From Brevibacterium permense (GTDB taxonomy: Bacteria; Actinomycetota; Actinomycetes; Actinomycetales; Brevibacteriaceae), in assembly GCF_013280495.1 (NCBI RefSeq), contig NZ_JABSSX010000004.1, positions 124,001 through 188,000 on the forward strand: a stretch of DNA of 64,000 nt, written 5' to 3'. Positions 57,736-64,000 of this stretch are shown in pieces. The first letter of the stretch is position 1; every line of letters begins with the position of its first letter. Position numbers and translations under genes: made by a program. Under the pieces are notes generated by a model. The model ran no database searches and was not told the DNA's origin. It was given only the letters and a program-made list of their open reading frames with translations.

Positions 57736-58521
57736 ATGGGCACGAGCAACAGCGTCGCAGTCGTGACGGGGTCCGCACGGGGAATCGGTCAGGGCATCGC
57801 GCAGAGGCTCGGAGCCGATGGCCATCACGTCATCGTCGCCGATCTGCCGAGCATGCAGGACGGGGTGGCGGAGACCGTCACAACGATCGAAACGGCAGGT
57901 GGGAAGGCCACCGGCGCCGAGGTGGACGTCACGGACGAGGATTCGCTGAGCCGCCTCGTCGAGGTTGCCGTCGATGCGGGAGGGAAACTCGACGTCTTCG
58001 TCGCGAACGCCGGAATCGCGCAGGTCGAACCCCTCATCGACTATTCGAAGGCCGACTTCGAGAAGATCGTCGACGTCAATCTCACGGGCGTCTTCCTGTC
58101 GTATCAGGCTGCGGCGAGGCAGATGATCGAGCAGGGCAACGGCGGCAAGATCATCGGCGCCGCCTCGATCGTCGCGTTCCGTCCCTTCGCGCTGCTGTCA
58201 CCGTATTCGGCGACGAAATGGGCGGTGCGCGGACTGACCCAGGGAGCTGCGATGGAGTGGGCCAAGCACGGCATCACTGTCAACGCCTACGGTCCCGGCA
58301 TCGTCGGCACCGCGATGTGGGATCTCATCGATGAGAAGCTCGCCGCCGAGGAGGGCCTGGCCAAGGGTGAGGCGATCAAGAAATATGCTGGTGACATCCT
58401 CATGGGCCGGGTGTCCGTGCCCGAGGACGTCGCCAGTCTCGTGTCGTTCCTCGCCAGCGAGGATTCCGATTACATCACCGGGCAGACCATGCTCGTCGAC
58501 GGCGGGATGCAGTTCTCGTAA
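57736..58521 (+). CDS. SDR, acetoin(diacetyl) reductase / butanediol dehydrogenase type
   Basis: 261-aa short-chain dehydrogenase. NAD motif [40 protein letters not shown], catalytic Ser in [20 protein letters not shown], YxxxK in [13 protein letters not shown], and C-terminal [16 protein letters not shown]. The [20 protein letters not shown] segment and overall length match diacetyl/acetoin reductases that form acetoin or butanediol, but close relatives use other alcohols. ATG 57736 is preceded by AAGGAGGAG, an excellent ribosome site. It lies 101 bp after the IclR gene and 87 bp before the monooxygenase gene in the same direction; a shared transcript is plausible. Confidence 0.9.
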   Translation: MGTSNSVAVVTGSARGIGQGIAQRLGADGHHVIVADLPSMQDGVAETVTTIETAGGKATGAEVDVTDEDSLSRLVEVAVDAGGKLDVFVANAGIAQVEPLIDYSKADFEKIVDVNLTGVFLSYQAAARQMIEQGNGGKIIGAASIVAFRPFALLSPYSATKWAVRGLTQGAAMEWAKHGITVNAYGPGIVGTAMWDLIDEKLAAEEGLAKGEAIKKYAGDILMGRVSVPEDVASLVSFLASEDSDYITGQTMLVDGGMQFS

Positions 58522-58608
58522 AGTCGTCCCAGTGAGGGGTGCAGACACCGACACCGCCACACCCACATCTCCACCCGAGAGAACAACCACAGAGAGAAGG
58601 AAGAAGAC

Positions 58609-58938
58609 ATGATCTTCATCGTCGTAAAGTTCCCCGTCAAGCCCGAACTGGCCGACCAGTGGCCCGAGCTGACCCGCGAGTTCACCGAGGCGACCCGTGC
58701 CGAACCGGGCAACAAATGGTTCGAGTGGTCGCGCAGCCTCGATGACCCGAACGAGTACGTCCTCGTCGAAGCCTTCGACGACGATGCCGCGGAAGCGCAC
58801 GTGAAGTCCGACCACTTCCAGGCCGCGACCGCCACGGGCGGGCCGATGCACTCCGCACTGACAGCGACCCCGAAGATCATCTCCCGTCAGATCGACGGCG
58901 ACGATTGGGATGCGATGGGCGAGCTGCAGGTCGACTGA
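58609..58938 (+). CDS. Antibiotic-biosynthesis-monooxygenase-like (putative quinol monooxygenase)
   Basis: 109-aa ferredoxin-like-fold protein of the ABM family: FIVVKFPVKPELADQWPELT, FTEATRAEPGNKWFEWSRSL, then EAFDDDAAEAHVKSDHFQAA and PKIISRQIDGDDWDAMGEL. Family members include quinol monooxygenase YgiN and heme-degrading relatives; here no heme ligands are obvious, so quinone/quinol chemistry is likelier. ATG 58609 follows GAGAGAAGGAAGA. It follows the SDR gene on the plus strand by 87 bp and ends before a strong hairpin terminator (58994-59028), so it is the last gene of the rightward unit. Confidence 0.9.
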   Translation: MIFIVVKFPVKPELADQWPELTREFTEATRAEPGNKWFEWSRSLDDPNEYVLVEAFDDDAAEAHVKSDHFQAATATGGPMHSALTATPKIISRQIDGDDWDAMGELQVD

Positions 58939-58993
58939 TCCCCCACCGAGGCGGCCGTCCCCGATCGGGACGACCTCATCCGCCGAGACAGCC

Positions 58994-59028
58994 GCGCGGG
59001 TCCGCTGATGCGTTCAGCGGACCCGCGC
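58994..59028. terminator. GC-rich 15-bp hairpin after the monooxygenase gene
   Basis: Arms GCGCGGGTCCGCTGA (58994-59008) and the exact reverse complement (59014-59028) enclose TGCGT. It sits 56 bp after the stop at 58938 and ends the rightward IclR/SDR/monooxygenase unit. No T-run follows, as is common in high-GC bacteria. Confidence 0.75.
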
Positions 59029-59055
59029 CAGGTTCCGGGCACCGCCCTGCCCACC

Positions 59056-59115
59056 AGCTTGGTGAACCTGCAATAGCTCGGCCCCTGCACTAAGCCGCTG
59101 GAGGTTCACCAAACT
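59056..59115. repeat. Imperfect inverted repeat between convergent genes
   Basis: AGCTTGGTGAACCT (59056-59069) against AGGTTCACCAAACT (59102-59115), 14 bp with one mismatch and a 32-nt spacer. It lies just before the end of the leftward FMN-reductase gene (stop at 59122), probably terminating it. Seen directly; role inferred. Confidence 0.5.
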
Positions 59116-59121
59116 GAAGGC

Positions 59122-59622
59122 TCACCTCTGCGGCAGGTAGGCCTTCTGGCTGTCGACCCATTCGTCGAGCACGTTTGCGCGGTCATCGAATTCTGCGGTC
59201 GGGAACGCCAGACCCTTCGTCGGCACACTGGCGCCGAGTTCGACGAGCAGCGGACGCAGGGTCGTCTCCACCGCGAGCGTGTGCGCCGGGGACCCGATCG
59301 TGAAGACGGGGATCGCGGTCAGCCCATGCAGACCGCCAGCGTCGTACCGGTCGAGGAAGGCTTTGAGCAGTCCGGTGTAGCTGGCCTTATAGGTCGGCGT
59401 GGCGATGACGGCGTAGTCGGCGGTGGGCAGACGCTCGGTGAGTGTGTTGAGGCGGTCGGACTTCCACTCGAAGATCTGGTCGGTTACCTCGGCGAGTTCG
59501 ATGGTTTCGTCGATCTCGGATCCGGTCACCTCGGCGATCTTGGCGGCGAGGTCTTCGGCAACTTGGCGGGTTCGCGAATTTGGGCTCGGGTTGCCGACGA
59601 CGATGGCGATGCGTGTGGTCAT
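59122..59622 (-). CDS. NADPH-dependent FMN reductase family protein
   Basis: 166-aa flavodoxin-fold oxidoreductase: VVGNPSPNSRTRQVAEDLAA at the N-terminus (FMN phosphate loop), YAVIATPTYKASYTGLLKAF and TIGSPAHTLAVETTLRPLLV. These resemble NAD(P)H-dependent FMN reductases such as SsuE/MsuE types and quinone reductases. ATG 59622 follows AGGAGAGGACC; a longer frame to 59676 includes no site and is not family-like. Its end is shared with the repeat at 59056-59115. It could supply reduced flavin to an unseen monooxygenase. Function beyond flavin reduction is not readable. Confidence 0.9.
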   Translation of the reverse strand: MTTRIAIVVGNPSPNSRTRQVAEDLAAKIAEVTGSEIDETIELAEVTDQIFEWKSDRLNTLTERLPTADYAVIATPTYKASYTGLLKAFLDRYDAGGLHGLTAIPVFTIGSPAHTLAVETTLRPLLVELGASVPTKGLAFPTAEFDDRANVLDEWVDSQKAYLPQR

Positions 59623-59761
59623 AAGGGGGTCCTCTCCTCGAGTGTTCACCGGGTCATTGCGCCCAGATACCCACACTAGAAGCGGTCAGCCGCTGCGAAA
59701 GCGTTGCCGTTCATCTGTCGTCATCGCAGCGACGCTCGGGGTCGCACACATGGTTCCCCGA

Positions 59762-59814
59762 ATCAGCGGGAACAGATTGTCGTTTCACGGCTCGAAAATC
59801 TACATTCTGCTCCC
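59762..59814 (-). repeat. 53-nt imperfect palindromic repeat, copy 1 (minus orientation)
   Basis: On the minus strand it begins GGGAGCAGAATGTAGA and ends AATCTGTTCCCGCTGAT, and it folds on itself (GGGA-CAGA-TGT against ACA-TCTG-TCCC). A closely similar 53-nt sequence lies at 60982-61034 on the plus strand. It is 37 bp from the stop of the DUF559 gene. Confidence 0.7.
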
Positions 59815-59851
59815 GCAGAATCGGACCCCTTCGGCTCCGTAGAACCACCTG

Positions 59852-60793
59852 CTACCTGCCGCCACCGCCAGCTTTCTGCTCCAGGTGATACCGAATCTTC
59901 CGCTCAAGCTCCGCCCTGCTCATCTGGCTCGTCACCCTCAGCACCTCCCAGCCCTCGTGCCGCAGTGCCTCGTCCCTGGCGATGTCGCTTGCCCATTGTG
60001 ATTTGGACAGCAGGTGGTGTTCACCTTCGTATTCGAGCGCCAACTTCACGTGGGGATAGCCCAAATCCGGCTCGACCGTGCGGTTGAGCAGACGACAGTA
60101 GACCTGTGGATGGACCACAGGTTCCGGCAGTCCACGACTCAGTGCCCACAGTCGAAGGTTCGTCTCCTGCGGCGAGTCAACGTCTTCCCTGATCAATGAC
60201 AGTGCTGAGTCGACCTGCGCTCGCTGCCTCAGGTAATTCCGCTGTGTGCTCTTCGTCCTCAGGAACTCGAGGCTGCACAGCGGCGGACCGTGCCATCCGC
60301 CGACGATCGCATCACCGAGGGCAACGAGCTCGTCGCGGGTCAGCTCGGCGCTGAGATCGAGGAAGACCCCGACAGGCGAATGCATCGGCAGTTCAAGCCA
60401 GTACCCGGCTTCCTCACGCGCGTGTCGGCGTACGGTCGTCCCCTTCCGCGCCACCTTCCTGTCCGGGTCGAAAGTGACCAGGTGCAGGTGCTCATCGATG
60501 AGTCTGTGCGGCAGTGGCAAACCGAACAGTCGCGCGGCCGTGGCACCCCCTGCGACGATCCTGGGAACGACCACGGTCATCGCCCTGAGCCGAAGGCTCT
60601 CCTCCATCCACTTCTCGTCGGCCCAGCTCGGAGTCGGGTGCTCGACACATCTCACCTCATCCCGGTGGATGCCCGCCAAGACGGCGCTGAAACGCGGGTC
60701 ATATCGCAGATGATGCCGGCTGATTCCCCGTTCCTCGGCCTCACTGGTTCTGAAGAGTGACGGGTAGCTGCGATGCTCGATGAGGAGGTCCAT
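59852..60793 (-). CDS. DUF559-type (Vsr-like) nuclease-domain protein
   Basis: 313-aa protein whose C-terminal about 110 residues form a DUF559/Vsr-like restriction-endonuclease fold: VEPDLGYPHVKLALEYEGEH, then SDIARDEALRHEGWEVLRVT, with the Asp/Glu of a PD-(D/E)XK-like site. The N-terminal two-thirds is a variable region (DLLIEHRSYPSLFRTSEAEE, with a WYL/AbiEi-like appearance in many relatives) of unknown role. In actinobacteria such proteins are abundant, often single genes. ATG 60793 was chosen; the longer frame to 61084 crosses a palindromic repeat. Both sides of the gene carry the 53-nt repeat in inverted orientation, suggesting a mobile cassette. A role as nuclease in DNA repair or defence is inferred. 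Confidence 0.85.
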   Translation of the reverse strand: MDLLIEHRSYPSLFRTSEAEERGISRHHLRYDPRFSAVLAGIHRDEVRCVEHPTPSWADEKWMEESLRLRAMTVVVPRIVAGGATAARLFGLPLPHRLIDEHLHLVTFDPDRKVARKGTTVRRHAREEAGYWLELPMHSPVGVFLDLSAELTRDELVALGDAIVGGWHGPPLCSLEFLRTKSTQRNYLRQRAQVDSALSLIREDVDSPQETNLRLWALSRGLPEPVVHPQVYCRLLNRTVEPDLGYPHVKLALEYEGEHHLLSKSQWASDIARDEALRHEGWEVLRVTSQMSRAELERKIRYHLEQKAGGGGR

Positions 60794-61157
60794 GACCAGT
60801 AGGAGAGTCGGATACGTTCCCGGCCGCAAGGCACCGGCCTCCACCCTGTGGACGCCGCTGACGTCTCCACAGGACGCCGACACGCGAGTCCGGATCCGTG
60901 CACAGCTCTTCGACGCACGAGTGACGCCACCTGGCCTTCCCTCCAGAACCGGGCCGTCAGGCAGACCCTCCGGGATTTCCCGGGAGAAGAATGTAGAGAT
61001 CTCGAGCCGAAACCGACATTCTTCTCCCGCCGATGCCCAGGCCCACACCGGAGATGCTTGCTCTCCCCACAGGTATCGGCGCATGAGTGGGCACTCGCAC
61101 TCTCCGGCAGCTCGCCGCGTTTACTCCCCGACTGTGCCACCGGCGGAATGGTCCTCC
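60794..61157. other. 364-bp gap between the DUF559 and IclR genes
   Basis: No gene supported. It holds the second 53-nt palindromic repeat (60982-61034). The open frame here continues from the DUF559 gene but is out of style (Arg/Ser-rich). The promoter of the DUF559 gene is presumably between 60794 and 60975. Confidence 0.5.
60982..61034 (+). repeat. 53-nt imperfect palindromic repeat, copy 2 (plus orientation)
   Basis: Begins GGGAGAAGAATGTAGAGAT and ends TTCTTCTCCCGCCGAT. CGGGAGAAGAATGT (60981-60994) and ACATTCTTCTCCCG (61016-61029) form an exact 14-bp stem with a 21-nt loop. Roughly four-fifths identical by eye to copy 1, with one pair of compensating 1-nt indels. Together the two copies enclose the DUF559 gene. 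Confidence 0.75.
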
Positions 61158-61856
61158 CTACTCCCCCGCCTGCTTCCGCGCGCCCAGCGCCAACCGGGCG
61201 ATATCGCGCAGCACATCGAGTTCCTCGCTGCCGTCGAGCAGCGCCCGCAGCTCGAGGGCGGCCCGGCTGAGCAGGCTGCGATAGGCGCCGGCGACGTTGT
61301 CCGGTTCCCGCGTCAGCGGGTAGGACACACAGAGGGCGAACACGATCGCACCGACGGTGAAGGCCACACTCGCCGAGGCGGTCCCGGCCACCCGTGCCTG
61401 CTTGGTCGCGTAGAATTCCGCCGGATTTCCCGGCCCGCACAGCGCCAGGGCAGCCGAGCCGCCGTCGACGAGCGGGAGCACCGCACCGACTCCGCGCGAG
61501 ACGCGCAGCTCATGATCGGCTTCGACGTTGCGCACGCACACGCGATCCTCACCGACGCGGACCCACAGCTGCACGGATTCCCCGGTCATCGTCCGCAGAT
61601 GGTCGAGCACCGAGTTCGTCGTGGCGATATTGCGCCTGCCCGGGAAGGGCCCTAATCGCAGCAGCCCCGAGGAGTCACGGACGATGAACTTGTGCGCCCG
61701 CAGGTCGGTCAGCAGCCGATACGTCGTCGACTTCGAATAGCCGAGTCGGCGGCACACCTCCGCAGCCGTCATCGGCGAGTCCTGGAGGACTTCGAGGATG
61801 GCCGCACTGCGGTCGATGACTCCGATCTCCGCCGGCACCTGTTCAGAACTCTTCAT
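61158..61856 (-). CDS. IclR-family regulator downstream of TctA
   Basis: 232-aa regulator with an IclR-type winged helix: IDRSAAILEVLQDSPMTAAE, VCRRLGYSKSTTYRLLTDLR, wing SSGLLRLGPFPGRR. The effector domain is short and more divergent than usual (VGEDRVCVRNVEADHELRVS, TVGAIVFALCVSYPL), which may mean an altered ligand. ATG 61856 is preferred, with GAGG 7 nt upstream; a GTG at 61862 is an alternative. It starts 9 bp after the TctA stop, so it is co-transcribed with TctBA and probably regulates their uptake of a carboxylate. Confidence 0.9.
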   Translation of the reverse strand: MKSSEQVPAEIGVIDRSAAILEVLQDSPMTAAEVCRRLGYSKSTTYRLLTDLRAHKFIVRDSSGLLRLGPFPGRRNIATTNSVLDHLRTMTGESVQLWVRVGEDRVCVRNVEADHELRVSRGVGAVLPLVDGGSAALALCGPGNPAEFYATKQARVAGTASASVAFTVGAIVFALCVSYPLTREPDNVAGAYRSLLSRAALELRALLDGSEELDVLRDIARLALGARKQAGE

Positions 61857-61865
61857 TCCCACTCC

Positions 61866-63380
61866 TCACGACACCGTCACATCGGCGAGCAGTTTCCGCC
61901 GGGACACCCACCACCGGAAGATGATGGGTCCGATGATGCCTGCCACCATGAGGATGATGATCGACAGCGACACCGGCCTGGTGACCAGCGGCGCGAACGA
62001 TCCACCGGAGATCTGCAGCATGCGCCGGAAGTTGTCCTCGAGCAGCGGCACGAGCACGAGCGCCAGGATCGCCGGAGCCAAGGGGATGCCGCCCTTCTCC
62101 ATGAGGTAGCCGATGACTCCGAAGATGCCGAGCATCATCAGCCCGAACAGACTGAATTCGATGGCGTAGGCGCCGATGACCACAAGCACGAGGATGGACG
62201 AGAAGAGGATCTCCTTGGGCATCTTCAGCAGCTTCACGAAGACCCCGACCAGCGGCAGGTTGAGGATGATGAGCGCGATATTGCCGATGTACATGCTGGC
62301 GATGATCGTCCAGATCAGACCGGTCTCGTCCCGGAAGATCAGCGGCCCTGGCTGCAGGCCGTACATCGTGAACACGAAGAGCAGCAGCGCCGTCGTCGCC
62401 GAACCCGGGATGCCGAGGCTGAACAGCGGAATCATCGCACCACCGACACCGGCATTGTTCGCCGCTTCGGGGCCGGCCACACCCTCGATGGCGCCGTGAC
62501 CGAATTCGTCCTTACGCTTCGAGATCCGCTTCTCCATGATGTAGGACATGAACGAGGCCAGCGACGGACCGACTCCGGGCAGGATGCCGATGATGAAGCC
62601 GACCACGGAACCGCGCGCCCACGGGCCGGCCGACCGCTGCCAGTCTTCCTTCGTCATCCACTTGTCGTTTCCGAAGCTCTGAATCTCGTCCTTCGCCCCA
62701 CGTCCGAGCGCGAGATTGCGGATCGCCTCGGGGATGGCGAAGAGCGCCATCGCGAAGATCGTGAAGTCGATCCCGTCGGAGAGCAGATCCATGCCGAAGG
62801 TCTGCCGGGGCAGTCCGGTCTGGAAGTCGAGTCCGATGAGGCCGACGGCCAGACCGATGAAGATCGAGATGAGCGCCTTGGCTCGCGAGCCCGCCGACAT
62901 CGTCGAGGCGAGCAGCAGGGCCGTGGCCATGAGCAGGAAGTATTCGGTGGCGCCGAAGACGTTCGCGAGCTTGACGAGGACGGGTGAGAGGAACGTCAGC
63001 CCGATGATCGCCAGGGTGCCGGCGAGGAACGATCCGATCGCCGCGGTCGCCAGGGCGGCCTTGCCCCGACCTCGGCGAGCCATTTCGTAGCCCTCGATCG
63101 CGGTCACCGCGCTGGCTACCTCACCAGGGGTTTTGATGAGCGTAGCGGTGATCGAGCCGCCGTACATCGACCCGTAGTAGATTCCGCACAGCAGGATGAG
63201 ACCGTGCACCGGCTCCATCCCGAAGGAGACCGGGATCAGGATCGCGATCGCGGAGATCGGTCCGATTCCCGGCAGCACTCCGACGACGGTGCCCAACAGC
63301 ACGCCGAGGAGGGCGAAGGCGAGGCTGACCGGCTCGAGCGCCGAGGCGAAGCCGCCTCCCAGATCGATGAGAGTGTCCAT
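61866..63380 (-). CDS. tctA: TctA-family tripartite tricarboxylate transporter large membrane subunit
   Basis: 504-aa membrane protein with about 12 helices of the TctA family. Characteristic segments: LGTVVGVLPGIGPISAIAIL near residue 30, YGSMYGGSITATLIKTPGEV, and VGFIIGILPGVGPSLASFMS, which are the two repeated glycine-proline motifs of tripartite carboxylate transporters. It would use a periplasmic/extracytoplasmic binding protein (TctC) and the small subunit TctB to import citrate or related carboxylates with sodium or protons. The start ATG at 63380 is 9 bp after the TctB stop. The IclR gene follows. No TctC gene is in the window. Confidence 0.93.
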   Translation of the reverse strand: MDTLIDLGGGFASALEPVSLAFALLGVLLGTVVGVLPGIGPISAIAILIPVSFGMEPVHGLILLCGIYYGSMYGGSITATLIKTPGEVASAVTAIEGYEMARRGRGKAALATAAIGSFLAGTLAIIGLTFLSPVLVKLANVFGATEYFLLMATALLLASTMSAGSRAKALISIFIGLAVGLIGLDFQTGLPRQTFGMDLLSDGIDFTIFAMALFAIPEAIRNLALGRGAKDEIQSFGNDKWMTKEDWQRSAGPWARGSVVGFIIGILPGVGPSLASFMSYIMEKRISKRKDEFGHGAIEGVAGPEAANNAGVGGAMIPLFSLGIPGSATTALLLFVFTMYGLQPGPLIFRDETGLIWTIIASMYIGNIALIILNLPLVGVFVKLLKMPKEILFSSILVLVVIGAYAIEFSLFGLMMLGIFGVIGYLMEKGGIPLAPAILALVLVPLLEDNFRRMLQISGGSFAPLVTRPVSLSIIILMVAGIIGPIIFRWWVSRRKLLADVTVS

Positions 63381-63389
63381 GCCCGCCCC

Positions 63390-64000
63390 CTAACCCAGGA
63401 TCCCGACTGGCAGGTACACGGCGAGTCCGTAGACGAACGCCGCGTAGACCACGACCGCGAAGAGGACGGAGAAGATGAGGTTGCGGATCCACTTCTCAGG
63501 CGCGTAGATGCTGGTCAGCCCCATCAGGAACGCCGCCGTCGACAACAGGAATCCGACCGGGATGAGGATCGCCAGATAGACGAAGAAGAGCGCGAACTGG
63601 AACACGACCTTGCGCACCTGCGGCTCCGGCGGGGCTTCGAGGACGATCCCGCCGACCCCTTCCTGAGCTGAGGATCGGTCGGCGGTTTCAAGGGATGATT
63701 CCCCCGCCGAGGCGGCCGCACCGTCCCCATCCCCCGCCGACTCAGCGGGTCGTGCCGACCGGGCCGACTCAGCGGGCCCCGTGGACCCGGGCCCCGCCTC
63801 GGCGAGGCTGTCCTTCCGGTGCCGGACGACGGCCTGGCCGGCGAGGAAGAGGCCGAGCACGATGAGACCGATCCCCACGATGGCGGGGAAGGTGCGCGGG
63901 GTGACGATGTTCGCGGTCTCCTGGATGGAGAACGTCGCGATGTAGTACACCGCGCCGATGACGGCCATGGCGCCGCCGGTGATGAGGTCGGTGCGGAAAG
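63390..64000 (-). CDS. tctB: TctB-family tripartite tricarboxylate transporter small subunit, 5' end cut
   Basis: At least 203 codons, running off the right edge; the true start lies beyond 64000. The frame is open through RTDLITGGAMAVIGAVYYIA, the typical TctB N-terminus, so ATG 63968 is internal. Hydrophobic segments: helix 1 in AVIGAVYYIATFSI, helix 2 in FPAIVGIGLIVLGLFLAGQA, and two more at the C-terminus (FALFFVYLAILIPVGFLLST; SVLFAVVVYAAFVYGLAVYL). A polar Ala/Ser/Glu-rich linker about 70 residues long between helices 2 and 3 is longer than usual and contains CGCCGAGGCGG at 63706. It acts with TctA. Confidence 0.9.
   Translation of the reverse strand, partial: FRTDLITGGAMAVIGAVYYIATFSIQETANIVTPRTFPAIVGIGLIVLGLFLAGQAVVRHRKDSLAEAGPGSTGPAESARSARPAESAGDGDGAAASAGESSLETADRSSAQEGVGGIVLEAPPEPQVRKVVFQFALFFVYLAILIPVGFLLSTAAFLMGLTSIYAPEKWIRNLIFSVLFAVVVYAAFVYGLAVYLPVGILG

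Noticed and set aside
1-64000. CRISPR arrays, rRNA, tRNA, integron sites or replication origin
   Set aside because: No regularly spaced direct repeats, rRNA/tRNA cores, attC-like sites or DnaA-box clusters were recognised on reading through.

Overview
The window is a GC-rich stretch from a high-GC Gram-positive bacterium. The gene content (IclR regulators with GMC/gluconate-dehydrogenase-like enzymes, a CstR-like regulator beside an MBL-rhodanese fusion, DUF2891, two Snf2 helicases, TctAB) and the frequent GTG starts point to an actinobacterium, most likely a Brevibacterium or close relative. The genus is an inference from protein flavour; no rRNA or tRNA is present to settle it.

Left arm (1-5716, all minus): an IclR-controlled catabolic operon running Zn-alcohol dehydrogenase, RraA-like aldolase, aldehyde dehydrogenase, 2-hydroxyacid dehydrogenase, IclR, then a CaiB-type CoA-transferase cut by the window edge. 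A palindrome lies just upstream of the first gene. A 5'-truncated IS5-type transposase separates it from a defence-like region (6531-14801). That region holds a Snf2 helicase without a SWIM domain, an HSDR_N-type nuclease, a divergent archaeo-eukaryotic-primase (AEP) plus superfamily-2 helicase fusion of the kind annotated as a TOTE conflict protein, and a Fic protein. The nuclease/AEP pair is bracketed by two AT-rich palindromes that share the same 15-mer. This is the best candidate for an under-described system.

14836-20104: a reactive-sulfur module (CstR-like repressor, two operators, a 61-aa Cys protein, persulfide dioxygenase-rhodanese), then aspartate ammonia-lyase, a CHY zinc-finger protein and DUF2891. 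20135-32434 is visibly more AT-rich. It holds a PLD-helicase-DUF3427 protein with a NUDIX partner, then a seven-gene minus-strand locus (M18 aminopeptidase, PucR regulator, Asp/Glu racemase, OPT transporter, DUF917, DUF1177, AroM) that looks like uptake and breakdown of an unidentified peptide-like substrate. An IS3 transposase remnant sits at its right border.

32861-44960: a regulator, serine hydrolase, alpha/beta-hydrolase and NRAMP-like transporter unit; AhpD-like, GNAT and pirin genes; MarR and MMPL exporter; a His/Met-rich membrane protein divergent from a membrane protein/PadR-like pair. 44976-59622: a second Snf2 helicase with a SWIM finger, then mainly oxidoreductases (aldo/keto reductase, hydroxyacid dehydrogenase, RclA-like flavoprotein, DHFR-like, GMC dehydrogenase with its small subunit, acetoin-type SDR, quinol monooxygenase, FMN reductase), an HpcH aldolase and an IclR. 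59852-64000: a DUF559 nuclease-like gene flanked by two inverted copies of a 53-nt palindromic repeat, then IclR-TctA-TctB, with TctB running off the right edge.

No CRISPR array, rRNA, tRNA or replication origin was recognised. An 11-mer, CGCCGAGGCGG, recurs about 20 times on both strands, including non-coding gaps.
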